From Chrysomallon squamiferum (Eukaryota > Mollusca > Gastropoda > Neomphalida > Peltospiridae), in assembly GCA_012295275.1 (NCBI GenBank), contig CM022671.1, positions 36,655,683-36,715,682 on the forward strand: a DNA stretch of 60,000 bases, in the 5' to 3' direction. The first letter of the stretch is position 1; every line of letters starts with the position of its first letter. The notes below the pieces were generated by a model. The model was not told the origin of the DNA, ran no database searches, and worked only from the letters and a program-made list of their open reading frames with translations. Made by a program: the position numbers and the translations under genes. This document shows positions 1 through 12,480 of the stretch, in pieces.

Positions 1-271
1 CTCAGTGTATAAATTAAGTTGTAACAGATGTGTGATTCCACTGAGAGTGCAGTGGTCCTCAGATCAATCTCACATAGTAGACTCACTGAGTGATTTCCAG
101 TCGCAGCCATTAGTCTACAGTGTGTGTTACATGTGATGTGTCTGTGGTATATTAAAAATAACTTGCTGCTAGAAGAGAATGTGAACATGGGTTTCCTCTC
201 CTGTTATCTGAGTTTGTCTGTAAAGTAAAACCTGCTTCATTTAATGAAACCTCTCTCTTTTACTTGTACAG
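1..271. other. non-coding, probably intron of the TPR gene
   Basis: I see no open exon here. The stretch ends with a good acceptor (tacttgtacag) directly before the first recognisable TPR exon, so it is most simply the 3' part of an intron of the gene that enters the window from the left. Confidence 0.5.
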
Positions 272-3200
272 AACTTCCCCCTCACACATGACTGTCTTGT
301 GGCATGCTGCAAGTCTCTTGAAGTTATTGCAAACATGTTTCACAGTCGCGGGGATGTTGCTGTTGCAGAGATGTTGTACAAGGAGGCACTCAGCATCGTC
401 TCTGATTTGATGGACTTCAATGAGGAAATGTTAGAACGGCCAGAGTTACGTACCTTGAAAAGTCAGTATGTTTGTGTTATATCTGGCATTAGTATGCTTA
501 TTTCTGACATGAATATATTTGTATCTTGCATTAACATGCTCTTTTTATGCGACATTACCACACTGTTTTATATAACACATTATAAAGGAGATATTAATAG
601 ACTTTATTTATATCTGACATAAGTTTATTTACATCTCATATTAGCATTCTTATTTACATCTGATATTAACATGTGTATTTATATCTGACATTAACATGTT
701 TATTTATGTCTGATATTAACATGTTTACTTATATCTGACGTTAACATGTTTATTTATATCTGATATTAACATGTTTATTTATATATGACATTAACATGTT
801 TATTTATATCTGATGTTAACATGTTTATTTATATCTGATAATAACATGTTTATTTATATCTGATGTTAACATGTTTATTTATATCTGATATTAACATGTT
901 TATTTATATCTGACTTTAACATGTTTATTTATATCTGATATTAACATGTTTATTTATATCTGACGTTAACATGTTTATTTATATCTGATATTAACATGTT
1001 TATTTATATATGACATTAACATGTTTATTTATATCTGATATTAACATGTTTATTTATATCTGATGTTAACATGTTTATTATTTATATCTGACTTTAACAA
1101 GATCTATTTCATGTGTTATTAACAAATATTGTTTTATATTTGAATTTGAATTTCTGATACAGCTGAGTAGTTTTAAACTTGCTGTGTGGTGTAGGTAATG
1201 TTAAGACGTGTTGTTAAGTAACTGACTGTGTGTAAGGAGATTAGGCTGTGAATACATTGTTGTCTGCTTAATATAATAAAACCCTTACGCTTCACTAGTT
1301 TGATTTATGGGGTTGTATCAAGCATTCTTCTCTTCGGGTTTTAACTAGATATTAACGTTAGGACAGCTTTAATATCATCTGAACAAATAATTTATATCAT
1401 ATAAAACTTTTTAATGTTGTATTTTCTTTCTAGAGTACTTTGTGTTTGAATTCTAGTTAATAATAAATTTAAGCTTTATTAACAGGGTACCAATCTTGAG
1501 AACTAATCTTCAGTGACAAATGTTAAATAAAATAAAATAATATAAAAAATTAAGTAAAAATTAAGTAAAAGAAAAAAGAAAAGAAAGAAAGAAAAAGTAT
1601 ATTTTTTTGTTTTGCTTTTAATGGACAAAACATTTAAAAGATGTAAAATGTTTCAAATACAGCAAATTTTACAGGTTTTGAGTCAGCCCCCGTTTTATAT
1701 GTACATTGCATGTAAGCTTCATTAAATAAAGCTTTCTAAATGACTGGTATTCAGTAATCTAATTTAGTACTTGCAGTGACTGTAAGAGCAGTGAGTTCAC
1801 AGGTTTTTATTTCAAATCATATCACACTTTGCTCTGTCATGTAAGGATTTCCTTCCTAGATAGTGTCATTCACTGGACTCATACAGTTGATTTCTAAGCA
1901 GAGTTTACAAGAATGTTTGTTTTTTTCTTAAATATATCATATAATTTTTTATTATATTCCTATTGAGAGACCTAATCAGTAAGAAAGGTGAAATCTATCA
2001 GTGAATACATCTGGTTTATCGAAAAGTGTTAAATGTTCGGTGCAAATGTATTAAACACTTGATAAAAGTATAAAATGTTTTGATGTATGTTTTAAATGTA
2101 TGACATAAAAGTATTAAATATTTTATATAAAAGTACTAAGTGCTTGATATAAAAGTGTATCTTTTTGGTATGACTGTTAAATTCTTGACTTATGATTGTC
2201 AAACAGTTATAAACGAGAATTAACTGCTTCATCATGCAAGTGTTACATAAAGGAGATGTGACGTGTTAAAAATAAACTAGTGTTATATTGATACACGTTG
2301 ACATTCAGGTCGTCTGCTTGGACATCATGGAAGTATTAGACTAGACAAGGGTGAAGTGACGGAGGCTGAGGAGTTACTGAAGGAAGCGCTTGATTTTGCT
2401 GACGAATCTGTGAATAACATCCCTCTTACAGCCACCATCTTGTACAATCTGGGATTACTCAGGTATATATTTTTGTACAATCTGGGATTATTCATATATA
2501 TATATCTTGTACAAACTGGGATTACTCAGAGATATATCTTGTACAAACTGGGATTACTCAGAGATATATCTTGTACAAACTGGGATTACTCAGGTATATA
2601 TTTTTGTACAATCTGGGATTATTCATATATATATATCTTGTACAAACTGGGATTACTCAGAGATATATCTTGTACAAACTGGGATTACTCAGGATATATT
2701 TTGTACAATTTGGGATTAGTCATGTGTAAATCTTGAACAGTCTGGGATTACTCATGTATATATCTTGTACAAATCTGGGATTACAAACTGGGATTACTCA
2801 TGTATTTATTTTGTACAATCTTGGATTACTCAGGTATACATTTTGTACAATCTGAGATTAGTTGGAGATATATCTTTTACAAATTGGGATTACTCATGTA
2901 TACATCTTGAACAATCTACAACTCAGGCATTTATCATGTACAATCTGGGATTAGTCAGATATATATCTTGTACAATCTGTGTTTAATCAGAGATATATCT
3001 TATACAATCTTGGATTACTCAGAGATGTATCTTGTACAATCTTGGATTACTCAGAGATATATCTTGTACAATCATCTGGGATTACTCAGGTAGAGATGTG
3101 GTTTAGTCTAGGATTACTCATGTTGAGTTATTGAAAATCTAGGATTACTTATAAAGAGGTGTTTTTCAGCCTACAATTACACAGGTGTCAGTTTGTGATT

Positions 3201-6200
3201 ATTCTGAATATTGCTCTTGTTTTTATAGTAGAAAAGTGTGGTTTGTTGTGATGATGTTATAGTAGAAAAGTGTGGTTGTTGTTGTGATGTTGTTATAGTA
3301 GAAAAGTGAGGTTGTTGTGATGTTGTAGTAGAAATGCGTGGTTGTTGTGATGTTATAGTAGAAAAATGTTGTTGTTGTGATGTTTTAGTAGAAAAGTGTG
3401 GTTGTTGTGATGTTGTTATAGTAGAAAAGTGGTTGTTGTGATGTTGTTATAGTAGAAAAGTGTGATTGTGATGTTGTTTTAGTAGAAAAGTGTGCTTGTT
3501 GTGATGTTATAGTAGAAAAGTGTGGTTGTTGTGATGATGTTATAGTATAAAAGTGTGGTTGTTGTGATGTTTTAGTATAAAAGTGTGATTGTTGTGATGT
3601 TTTAGTATAAAAGTGTGGTTGTTGTGATGTTTTAGTATAAAAGTGTGGTTGTTGTGATGTTGTTTTAGTATAAAAGTGTGGTTGTTGTGATGTTGTTTTA
3701 GTATAAAAGTGTGGTTGTTGTGATGTTGTTTTAGTATAAAAGTGTGGTTGTTGTGATGTTGTTTTAGTATAAAAGTGTGGTTGTTGTGATGTTGTTTTAG
3801 TATAAAAGTGTGGTTGTTGTGATGTTGTTTTAGTATAAAAGTGTGGTTGTTGTGATGTTGTTTTAGTATAAAAGTGTGGTTGTTCTGATGTTGTTTTAGT
3901 ATAAAAGTGTGGTTGTTGTGATGTTGTTTTAGTATAAAAGTGTGGTTGTTCTGATGTTTTAGTATAAAACTGTGGTTGTTGTGATGTTGTTATAGTATAA
4001 AAGTGTGGTTGTTGTGATGTTGTTTTAGTATAAAAGTGTGGTTGTTGTGATGTTGTTGCAGAGCGAAGCAGGGAGACACTGCGCGGGCGGAGTCCTGTTT
4101 GCGGCAGTCTCTCACTCTGAGAGAACAGTGGTTTGGTAAAACACACACACTCGTAGCAGACGTCCTGTCAGGCCTCGCTAAACTCCTGTCTGCTGATCAC
4201 AAAGGGTAAGAACTGCACGCACACACATTCCTATATATACATATACACATAAGTTTTCAGCTGTTGTAAATATGTTTAAATACAGATCTATTTTTCAGCT
4301 GTTGTAAACATGTTTAAATATAGATGTATTTTTCATTTGCTGTAAACATGTTTAAATACAGATGTATTTTTCAGCTGTTGTAAACATGTTTAAATACAAA
4401 TGTATTTTTCAGCTGTTGTAAACATGTTTTAATTCAGATGTATTTTTCAGTTGTTGTAAACATATTTAAATACAGATGTATTGTTCAGCTGTTGTAAACA
4501 TGTTTAAATACAGATGTATTTTTCAGATGTTGTAAACATGTTTAAATACAGATGCATTTTTCAGCTGTTGTCAACATGTTTAAATACAGGTGTATTTCTC
4601 AGCTGTTGTAAACATGTTTTAATTCAGATGTATTTTTCAGTTGTTGTAAACATGTTTAAATACAGATGTATTTTTAAGCTGTTGTAAACATGTTTAAATA
4701 CAGATGTATTTTTCAGATGTTTAAACATGTTTAAATACAGATGTATTTTTAGGCTGTTTAAATACAGATGTATTTTTTAGTTGTTGTAAACATGTTTAAA
4801 TACAGATGTATTTTTAGGCTGTTTAAATACAGATGTATTTTTTAGTTGTTGTAAACATGTTTAAATACAGATGTATTTTTTACTTGTTGTAAACATGTTT
4901 AAATACAGATTTTAGCTGTTGTAAACATTTAAATACAGATGTGTTTTTCAGATGTTTAAACATGTTTAAATACAGATGTATTTTTCAGCTGTTGTAAACA
5001 TGTTTAAATACAGATGTGTTTTTCAGCTGTTTAAACATGTTTAAATACAGATGTATTTTTCAGCTGTTTAAACATGTTTAAATACAGATGTATTTTTTAG
5101 TTGTTGTAAACATTTAAATACAGATGTGTTTTTCAGATGTTTAAACATGTTTAAATACAGATGTATTTTTTAGTTGTTGTAAACGTTTAAATACAGATGT
5201 ATTTTTCAGCTGTGATAAGGTGCAGGCTGAACATCTGTATCGGAGGGTTATACAGATACGAGAAGATTGTCTGGGCAGCAAACATCTCCGTACAGCTGAC
5301 ACTCTGTTTTTATTAGGTATTTATTAACCTTTATGGTCCATAACCTCCTTTAATTACGTTTATTTTATTATTTGTTTTCTAACTGTTACAGAAACATGTA
5401 CATGTTTTAAGTGTTTGTTTGTTACAGGTTGTCTTATTGGTCAGCAAACAAGTTTGACAGCAAAGAATGAATCCATAAAACTCCTCAAACAAGCACTGGA
5501 CATTACAACAAGTCATCTAGGTAAACATTTCTTTGTAATGTTGAATGTTTGTAATATATAAAATATGTGTAATGTTTAGTGTTTGTAATATATAAAATAT
5601 GTATAATGTTTAATGTTTGTATTATATAAAATATGTATAATGTTTAATGTTTGTAATATATAAAATATGTGTAATGTTTAGTGTCGACTTTGTTTGACTT
5701 TTTGTTTTATAGAAAAAGATAATTAAATGGGGTTTTTTGTTTGTTTTTTGTGTCTGACTTGTAGGAGTGTCAAACTGCCATACAAAGAAGATACAGAAGG
5801 CGCTGACAAACCAGGAAGTGATGTTGCGACTGGGAAACTACGAGTTCGGACATGCTAAGCCAATGGATATGAGAAGCAGGAACAACCCGTTCAGTACTCT
5901 GACTCTGCGAGACAAAGACTTGAAAAAACTTCAACCAAAAACTGCCTTAGAGAAACCCATTTACGAAGCGCTCAACATCCGCGCAGTCACTCGCGAGGAA
6001 ATGCTGCATTACAGTCGACCGATCAGTTTCATCGGCAGCGCCAACAGCTTCCTGAGTGCATCAGAGAAGCTGTACACCGAGAGCGAGCGACTGCTGAGGA
6101 GAAACTCGATTGAGAGAAAACTGAAACTGGAGAGTTCTCCTCTGCCCCGCTCTCGCCTCACCGTGGACATGAACTTTGTGGCTGACTCCACGTCCGCTGG

Positions 6201-6924
6201 TGAAATGCACAAAGACATGATACTGGACACGTTTGCGGTGGACGCTGACATGGAGGTGCAGGAAAAACAGACTCCGCCCCAAAAAGCTGTCAAATCACGG
6301 ATAAAGAGTCGACCTCAGAGCGACCCGTTCAAGACTTTCATCAGGTTTGCTAGCGCAAGCAGTGAACGTAGTCATATGTCGTCACGGCTGCCAGCTTCAG
6401 CCAAGAGTCGTAGCAAGTCGGCATCGTCCTCTACAGCACCACCATCATCATCATCAGCAGCAGCAAATGTGAGATGCCATGATATACGATGCACTGTACC
6501 ATCTCCACATTCACTTCACACTATCAACCACCAGACAGTGGTCGGTCCTCACAGCACCGTGGCCAGTCTGCTGAACACAAAGTCTCAGAGTTCGAGAAAC
6601 TCGAACCATCAGCATCACTCTGCCTGGTACCACGTCCCGGGACGATACTCAACTCCAGAAAAAGTTTATCCAGCAAAACGAAACCAGAGCAGACCTTCGT
6701 CAGTGGTTTCCACCCAGTCTCGCCAGTCGCGACCTAGGAGCATGTCAAGTCACTCCACCGTCATGTCTAGACAGAGCAGAAGTGATGTGAAGTTTGTACT
6801 GTCTGGACAGTCAGACACTCAGACAGCTTACAATAACGAGGCGAGCAATGAAAATCATTGCATCGAGAAAGTCGTTTCTTCTACATCCACAGTCACATTT
6901 CAAGACACAGTCACTGTGGCATAG
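272..6924 (+). CDS. TPR-repeat protein, 3' part of gene (six exons)
   Basis: The exons are 272-461, 2309-2462, 4062-4205, 5210-5316, 5428-5520 and 5765-6924. All have AG/GT borders and matching phases, and together give 615 residues plus TAG; the N-terminus lies to the left of the window. The first five exons encode about five TPR units of the 42-residue type seen in kinesin light chain and nephrocystin-3. Examples are KGEVTEAEELLKEALDFA, AKQGDTARAESCLRQSLTLR and VQAEHLYRRVIQIREDCLG. TPRs bind partner proteins, so a scaffold role is inferred. The single last exon encodes about 385 residues with no domain I recognise. It has a conserved-looking start (LGNYEFGHAKPMDM), then a basic, Ser/Arg-rich and probably disordered tail with short Ser and Ala runs made by TCA/GCA repeats. 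The 461 donor (gtcagt) was chosen over the stronger one 6 nt downstream, because only 461 keeps frame with 2309. I cannot assign orthology. Confidence 0.85.
480..1110. repeat. intronic minisatellite, about 25-bp unit
   Basis: About 20 or more copies of a unit like TTAACATGTTTATTTATATC plus TGATA or TGACA fill the first intron of the TPR gene. The array begins within 20 nt of the exon donor at 461. The first copies, to about 620, are the most diverged and the middle copies are nearly identical, which suggests expansion from the centre. Confidence 0.9.
2440..3110. repeat. minisatellite built from an exon 3' end and donor
   Basis: About 20 copies of a roughly 31-bp unit (TTGTACAATCTGGGATTACT, then CAG and GTATAT or AGATAT). 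The first copy is the last coding stretch of the exon ending at 2462, including its donor. The later copies are in the intron, and several, for example those ending near 2593, 2833 and 3090, still carry CTCAG followed by GTA. The exon sequence is therefore the likely seed of the array. Confidence 0.85.
3215..4061. repeat. minisatellite ending in the real splice acceptor
   Basis: About 26 copies of a 27-33 bp unit (GTTTTAGTATAAAAGTGTGG then TTGTTGTGATGTT). The last copy runs into the true acceptor of the next TPR exon, where gatgttgttgcag replaces gatgttgttttag. Each unit thus has an acceptor-like TTTTAG. The minus strand is open for 253 codons (3385-4146) only because of the repeat composition. 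Confidence 0.85.
4250..5209. repeat. minisatellite with repeated splice acceptors
   Basis: About 25 copies of a 35-38 bp unit (GTATTTTTCAGCTGTTGTAA then ACATGTTTAAATACAGAT). The true acceptor at 5209 sits in the last copy: tatttttcag then CTGTGATAAGG. Many upstream copies keep TTTTTCAG followed by CTGT, so the array holds a series of near-perfect decoy acceptors. Confidence 0.85.
5530..5682. repeat. short intronic tandem repeat, about 33-bp unit
   Basis: Roughly four copies of GTAATGTTTAATGTTTGTAA followed by TATATAAAATATGT. They begin about 10 nt after the donor at 5520 in the last intron of the TPR gene. No coding role is seen. Confidence 0.8.
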
Positions 6925-7056
6925 TACATTACTGCTATTATTGTTATTATTGTTATTATTAATTATCGTTATTTTTATTACGAATTTGTACAGAATGAAG
7001 AATATTATATACTCTTGTTTTCATTTTTGACAAAATATTTTAGAAACGAGGAAAAA

Positions 7057-7062
7057 AATAAA
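7057..7062 (+). terminator. poly(A) signal of the TPR gene
   Basis: The first AATAAA after the TAG at 6922-6924 lies 133 nt downstream, followed by A-rich sequence. It is a reasonable polyadenylation signal, but other AATAAA hexamers follow in this AT-rich stretch. Confidence 0.45.
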
Positions 7063-7329
7063 TATAAAAAAACAACAAAAAACTAAAAATTATACCATTT
7101 TCTCCCATATAATAATAATAATAATAATAATACAAAGATATTTCTCTACACATATAATCTGAATTTTCTCTGTAATTTTAATTTTTATTATTATATATAT
7201 AAAACCTTTTTATGTTTTACATTTTATAATACATTATGCTGGAAACAAAAATGTTATAAGTTGGAAGTAAACTGGCACGCAGAGTAAAACTTGTAAACTA
7301 CAGATATGAAAGCAGACATGTTACTGGGG

Positions 7330-7590
7330 GCTGATTCTTCAGAACATGGCAACTAAACATTCTGTAACGAGGCCAATACAGAACACTGGAACTAAATATC
7401 TTGTAATGTGGCAAATTCTATAGAACACTAAAACTAAATTCTTGTAAGGTGGGAAATTCTATTGAACACTGGAACAAATATCTTGTAATGTGGCCTTTCT
7501 GTAGAACACTGGAACTAAAAATTGTGTAAGGTAATGAAAATTCTATAGAGGACTGGAACTAAAGACCTTGTAAAGTGGAGAATGTTCAGC
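7330..7590. repeat. degenerate tandem repeat, about 55-bp unit
   Basis: About five diverged copies of a unit containing GAACACTGGAACTAAATATC, TTGTAATGTGG and ATTCTATA. They lie in the 3' flank of the TPR gene and no open frame follows the period. Confidence 0.75.
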
Positions 7591-8866
7591 AGAACCAAAG
7601 TAAACTGAGAAAGTAAAGTATTCAGTGTTTCATCAGACTCGTAGTTAATGTTTACAACTGCCACAAACTGACCAACAATACATTTTGTTTTTAATTTAAA
7701 TTTTGTTTCATACATTTAATTTAATTTTTATCATAATTTTTTTTTTTCCTATATACAGTAATTGTTTTATTAAAAACAAATCAGTGTTTATATATCATTT
7801 TTACACTTTCGATTATCATTATTTGTAATTATTCATGTTTATTTGTTATACTTAGGTTTTAATCTATTATTTGTTAAAATATTTATTAGTTAAACTTGAG
7901 TGTGAAAATTAACGCTGTCTGTAATGTAGATTTTTACTTGTTGCAGTCTTTGGTAAATGTAATAATCATGTAATTTTCGTGTAAATGTAATAATCATGTG
8001 TCCATTCATCCGTCCACAAAGAAAAGTCAAAAATTCACCTGAAGATTTTTATCGTATTTCTGGTTAGTAAGTACATTGTCAACTATTCTGACAGTTTTCT
8101 ATACTTTATCTTCTTTTAACATATCCGTTTATTTTGTACTGAAATAAATAAATAAATAAAAAGGAAAATATTTAAATCAGAATTAATAACAGTATCATTT
8201 AGTTAGTACGAAAACAAGTTTGTTAATACTGTATTCAAAGAAAGAAAAAAGTTATTATCTTCATTAAAAACGCATTCCAATAAATGTACTAATTTTCAAA
8301 AAACTGTCGTATTCATTTTTAAATATATATATATATTCTGTGTTAAATGTTGTATAGACTGTAAATTTTAAATATCATAATGTTAAAACAATCGGATATT
8401 TCTCAAACATTTTCAGTAGTTTTTTTATTTACTGTCAGCATTAGAATTCTAATTACATTATACTTACCTCATTTATTTATTTATTTATTTATTTATTTAT
8501 AATTATTATTATTAGTTAAATTTACAAAATGAAGACATTAATGTATTTAAATGTATGTATTTAAGCAAATTAAACCACATTTCATTTCGTGTCTGGCTTG
8601 TGTTTTTGCAGCTGTGAAAGACATTTCTTAATTTGTTTTAGGATTACGAGCCATCAGTATTTATATATTTATTGTAAAAAAAAAAAAAAATAATAACTTT
8701 TCCAGGCTATGAGTTTCTGGGATAATTATTCGTTGTTTTTACGGAAAAGAGAATATTACAAAACATAATTTGAATTAGCTGTAATCTGAAAGAGCACTGA
8801 ATTAGTTGCAGTTTGGAGTTGAGAAGCAAGTAATAACAGCTCCCTCGCGACGGAAATAGAGTTGAA

Positions 8867-8966
8867 TGACGTCACTTCTATAAGGTTTACGTGACATTGA
8901 CCTAAAACAACTTGGTCTGTTGCCAGGATCTAAGTTAGGTCTCTCGTGGCAAAATGTCAAAGGTCA
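8867..8966 (+). promoter_or_regulatory. possible regulatory cluster (CRE, TATA-like, nuclear-receptor half-sites)
   Basis: TGACGTCA (8867-8874) is a full CRE palindrome and is followed by a TATA-like TATAAGG at about 8879. Half-sites TGACCT, TTAGGTC and TGTCAAAGGTCA (8955-8966, a DR1-like pair) follow. The cluster is locally GC-richer than its surroundings. No transcript can be tied to it, so this is only a motif observation. Confidence 0.2.
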
Positions 8967-9425
8967 CGACTTACACACAATGCTTTGGCAGTATCTATAA
9001 AGGACTATTTCCCTGGGAAAAGTAATTATTTGATCCCATCATGCAGTGCGCTGCGAAGCAGTCTGAATAGTTGTTGGTTGAAAAACTTTGTTTTCCCCTG
9101 CATAGAAAAGCGTGTAATTTTATTGCGTATTTCAGGTGTGGTTAGTCTAATATTCTTTATATACAGTGTTTTTAGTGTCAGCTCTATACAGATAATTTAC
9201 CTAATTAAAAAAATAAAAATAAAAAATAGGATAAAGAAAGAAATTCCGCTTCTAAGTTATATTAGCTTGTTGGGCAATGTGCAGTAATTCGTAAAATAAT
9301 AAAATATAAATGTTATAAAACATTTCAACGCCGACATTTGACTCCTTCGCAACCGGAACGGAGCATGCCTTACAGAAAACTATTATGACTGACTAGTAGA
9401 AAATACTTTAAAACAAACCGGTCTC

Positions 9426-9576
9426 AACTGAACGCGATGACATCACAACTACAAAAAAGATGGTAGCGTACCAAATATTTAAAAACTACAGTTTGAATGT
9501 TTTACTTTGTCATGAAATATATATATATATATACGCTACCATTTTGTTTGTAGTTGTGATGTCATCGCATTCAGTT
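9426..9576. repeat. imperfect inverted repeat (45-bp arms)
   Basis: Arm 9426-9470 and the reverse complement of arm 9532-9576 match at about 42 of 45 positions (core GCGATGACATCACAACTACA). The 61-nt loop contains an AT dinucleotide run. This could be a small foldback or MITE remnant; no clear target-site duplication is visible. Confidence 0.7.
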
Positions 9577-9816
9577 AAGTTATTAATATATAAATTAATA
9601 AATGGGAAAAAAATAAAACGATAAATTCTTATGCTTTTCCTTCTTTTTCTATATTTCATCTTAATTCTTATTTTTAAATTATTGTGTTTTATATATATAT
9701 ACATATATATATAACTGAATAGAAAATAAGGAAGAAAGGAAACTGGAGAGTGGAATAAATAAAATACTGTCTAATGAAAGACTAAATGAATGTAAAATGA
9801 ACAAACAAACAAAACA

Positions 9817-9847
<31 letters not shown>

Positions 9848-11023
9848 ATAGTTTTACTGCTTGGAATATATGTTAATTTATTAGTGTCTGACATTTAAGT
9901 GTAAATCAACTGACCATTTCCTCAAAATACAGAGGCAATTACGTTTCCCGTCTTTTTCAGTTTTTTTTTTTTTTTTTTTTTTTTTGATATTTTGCCAGAC
10001 TATTTAAATTTTCGAAAACATAATAATTCATAAAATACTAGCTGAATAAACAGAGACGTTTGTTCGGAATAACGTCAAGCACCACAAAGAAACGGAAATA
10101 TGGATTTTTGGATAATTTGATATTTGAGTTTGTTCTCCTTCAAAGAAATATAACGTTATCACACTTCGGAAACAAACGACAAATGTTCAGTACTTTTTAA
10201 TGTGCATGTTTGTCTTGTTAATTAATACAGACAGTCAAAGAATCTGATGGATAATTAGATAAATTCAGAGATACACACTTGTGTATATGTATGTATATAC
10301 ACATGACACATAAAGTGTAATAAATAAACTATGTAAAGAAGTAAATAATAGATATTTTCGTATTTTAATTTTCATAAAATAAACTGGACTTTATGAAATA
10401 TAAAATTTCCTTGTTAACACTTCTGTCTCTCAAACTAATGGATGAAAACAAAAAATAAATATGAAAAATTTTACAAATTCCTTTCAGTTCTGGTTGAATA
10501 AGTGTTTTATTTAAGTTGTGTTTATCCGGATATTACAGAGCTAACATGTTCAGTTTGTTGTTACATTTATGAAATGCATGCACTGATTATTGTTAGCGCA
10601 TACTGTACGTTATGCAATGTGCTACGATTTCTGCTTTCTCAAACAAGGAAATACAGCGTGAAAATGTTTTCATTCAGTGAATTACTTTATCGGCTGGTCG
10701 CACCCAAAAACAAACCTTTCAGTTTGCTTCTTCGACTCCCTCTCGCCAGATGGCAGCACTGTGCTAAGTCGTGTGTTTGCTCGCTGCATCGTGAGACTGC
10801 AAATCGAATTCTTGCATATTTTCTCCTTCCTCTTTCCTTAGACAAATCTGACAGCGGTTTTATCTAATTTGAGTCTTATATTTATTACTTGTAGTAGTAG
10901 TTTCTAGTGTATTATTTCACGTTTCTGTGAGAACTTTGTATAACTACATAGCTGTCTTTGTATTCGTCATTATGTTCAATGAATATCGAGGGAAATCCAG
11001 TATGAAAACTCAGATAAATCTGC

Positions 11024-11026
<3 letters not shown>

Positions 11027-11104
<78 letters not shown>
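11027..11104. repeat. (GA)n microsatellite
   Basis: About 39 uninterrupted GA units on the plus strand; the flanks are non-coding. Confidence 0.95.
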
Positions 11105-11107
<3 letters not shown>

Positions 11108-12404
11108 AACATAATAAATATCGTGTGCTACGTGCATGTTTCTGTTTGAGCGAGGTAATCAATGAAATAAACAAAGAGATGTTTTAATCAAGACACAGCA
11201 GGGTGTTTCTGTGGAAACAAACGTTTAACTTTTACACAAGTGATTTGATCAAATTAGCTCAGTTTGACATTTTGTTGAACGATCTCTTTTTTGCGCTATA
11301 TCAGTTAACTCCCTTGATTAACAGAGGCAGGTAAACAGGAAGAAATCAACAAGCCACATCTGGTCTTGACCTTGGCTTCTGACAACAGGGAGCACTTTGT
11401 ATATTGACTGCGAGCGACAGCCCCTTTGTTGGTACCACCCTAAACTGGACATTAGACTGGACACTCTTTGTACTCTTTATTCAACCCCAGAGGAAATATT
11501 TTAACAACTTGTTGTTGTTGTTGTTTTGTTTTTTCCTTTAAGTTATGAGGGAATGCATGTGCAGATAATTATAAAGGAATAGAAAGGAATTTTTGAAAAA
11601 CACGGACAGAAATATGAATGATTTTGCCCAGCGTCAACAGACGCTCTTACCAAACATAAAAAAAAAAATATATAACATATTGATATATTAAATAATAAAT
11701 GAACGACGATGATTATAAAGATGATGATGATGAATAAATAAATAAATAAATAAACCCACAAAAACCCACACACACAAAAAATATTAATAATAGTTTAGAA
11801 AACCCCACCATTTTATCGGTATTATTATTAATTTTTATTGTTTACCACTTTCTTTGTTATGTATTATTATTATCATCACTGTTGTTGTTGTTATTACCGT
11901 TGTCAATAAACTAAGTGATATCTGAATACAGTTAAGTTATTAGTTTGTGTAATGAATATTTATCTTTGTAATAGCAAATCTCAACAACATCTGTTCTGCT
12001 TAAGATAAAGGTTAATTTTCAGTTCAGTTTTCTCATAGGTAATTAAGAATATAGATGTATTAAAAGAAATTAAAATGTAATATATCGTTAAGTCATAAGC
12101 ATTGCCTACGGAATGGTAAGATCACGTTTACAATTTAACTTAGCAAATATATGCATATGTGTGAATATGTTTGTGCCTGTTTGTGTGTGTGTGTGTATTT
12201 GTTGTTGTTTTTGTGCTTATTTGTGTGTGTGCATGTATTCGTATTACTCTTAATAAATACTTTTGATGAAATGTGCCGAAAAGTTAAATATTATTTATTC
12301 ATTCAAATAATGCTTGATCTATTTGTAAAACAAATCGGACTTAGCATGTTCAAAAACAGAAGTAAAGATCGTCAAGTATTTATATGTAAATATATATGAT
12401 AAAA

Positions 12405-12408
<4 letters not shown>

Positions 12409-12475
<67 letters not shown>
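12409..12475. repeat. (GA)n microsatellite
   Basis: About 33 GA units, followed by an interrupted purine-rich tail to about 12505. Confidence 0.95.

Positions 12476-12480
<5 letters not shown>

Noticed and set aside
3385-4146. 253-codon minus-strand ORF with TTSQQPHFYTK repeats
   Set aside because: It is the translation of the intronic minisatellite of the plus-strand TPR gene and overlaps a spliced exon; copy-length variation shows no codon constraint.
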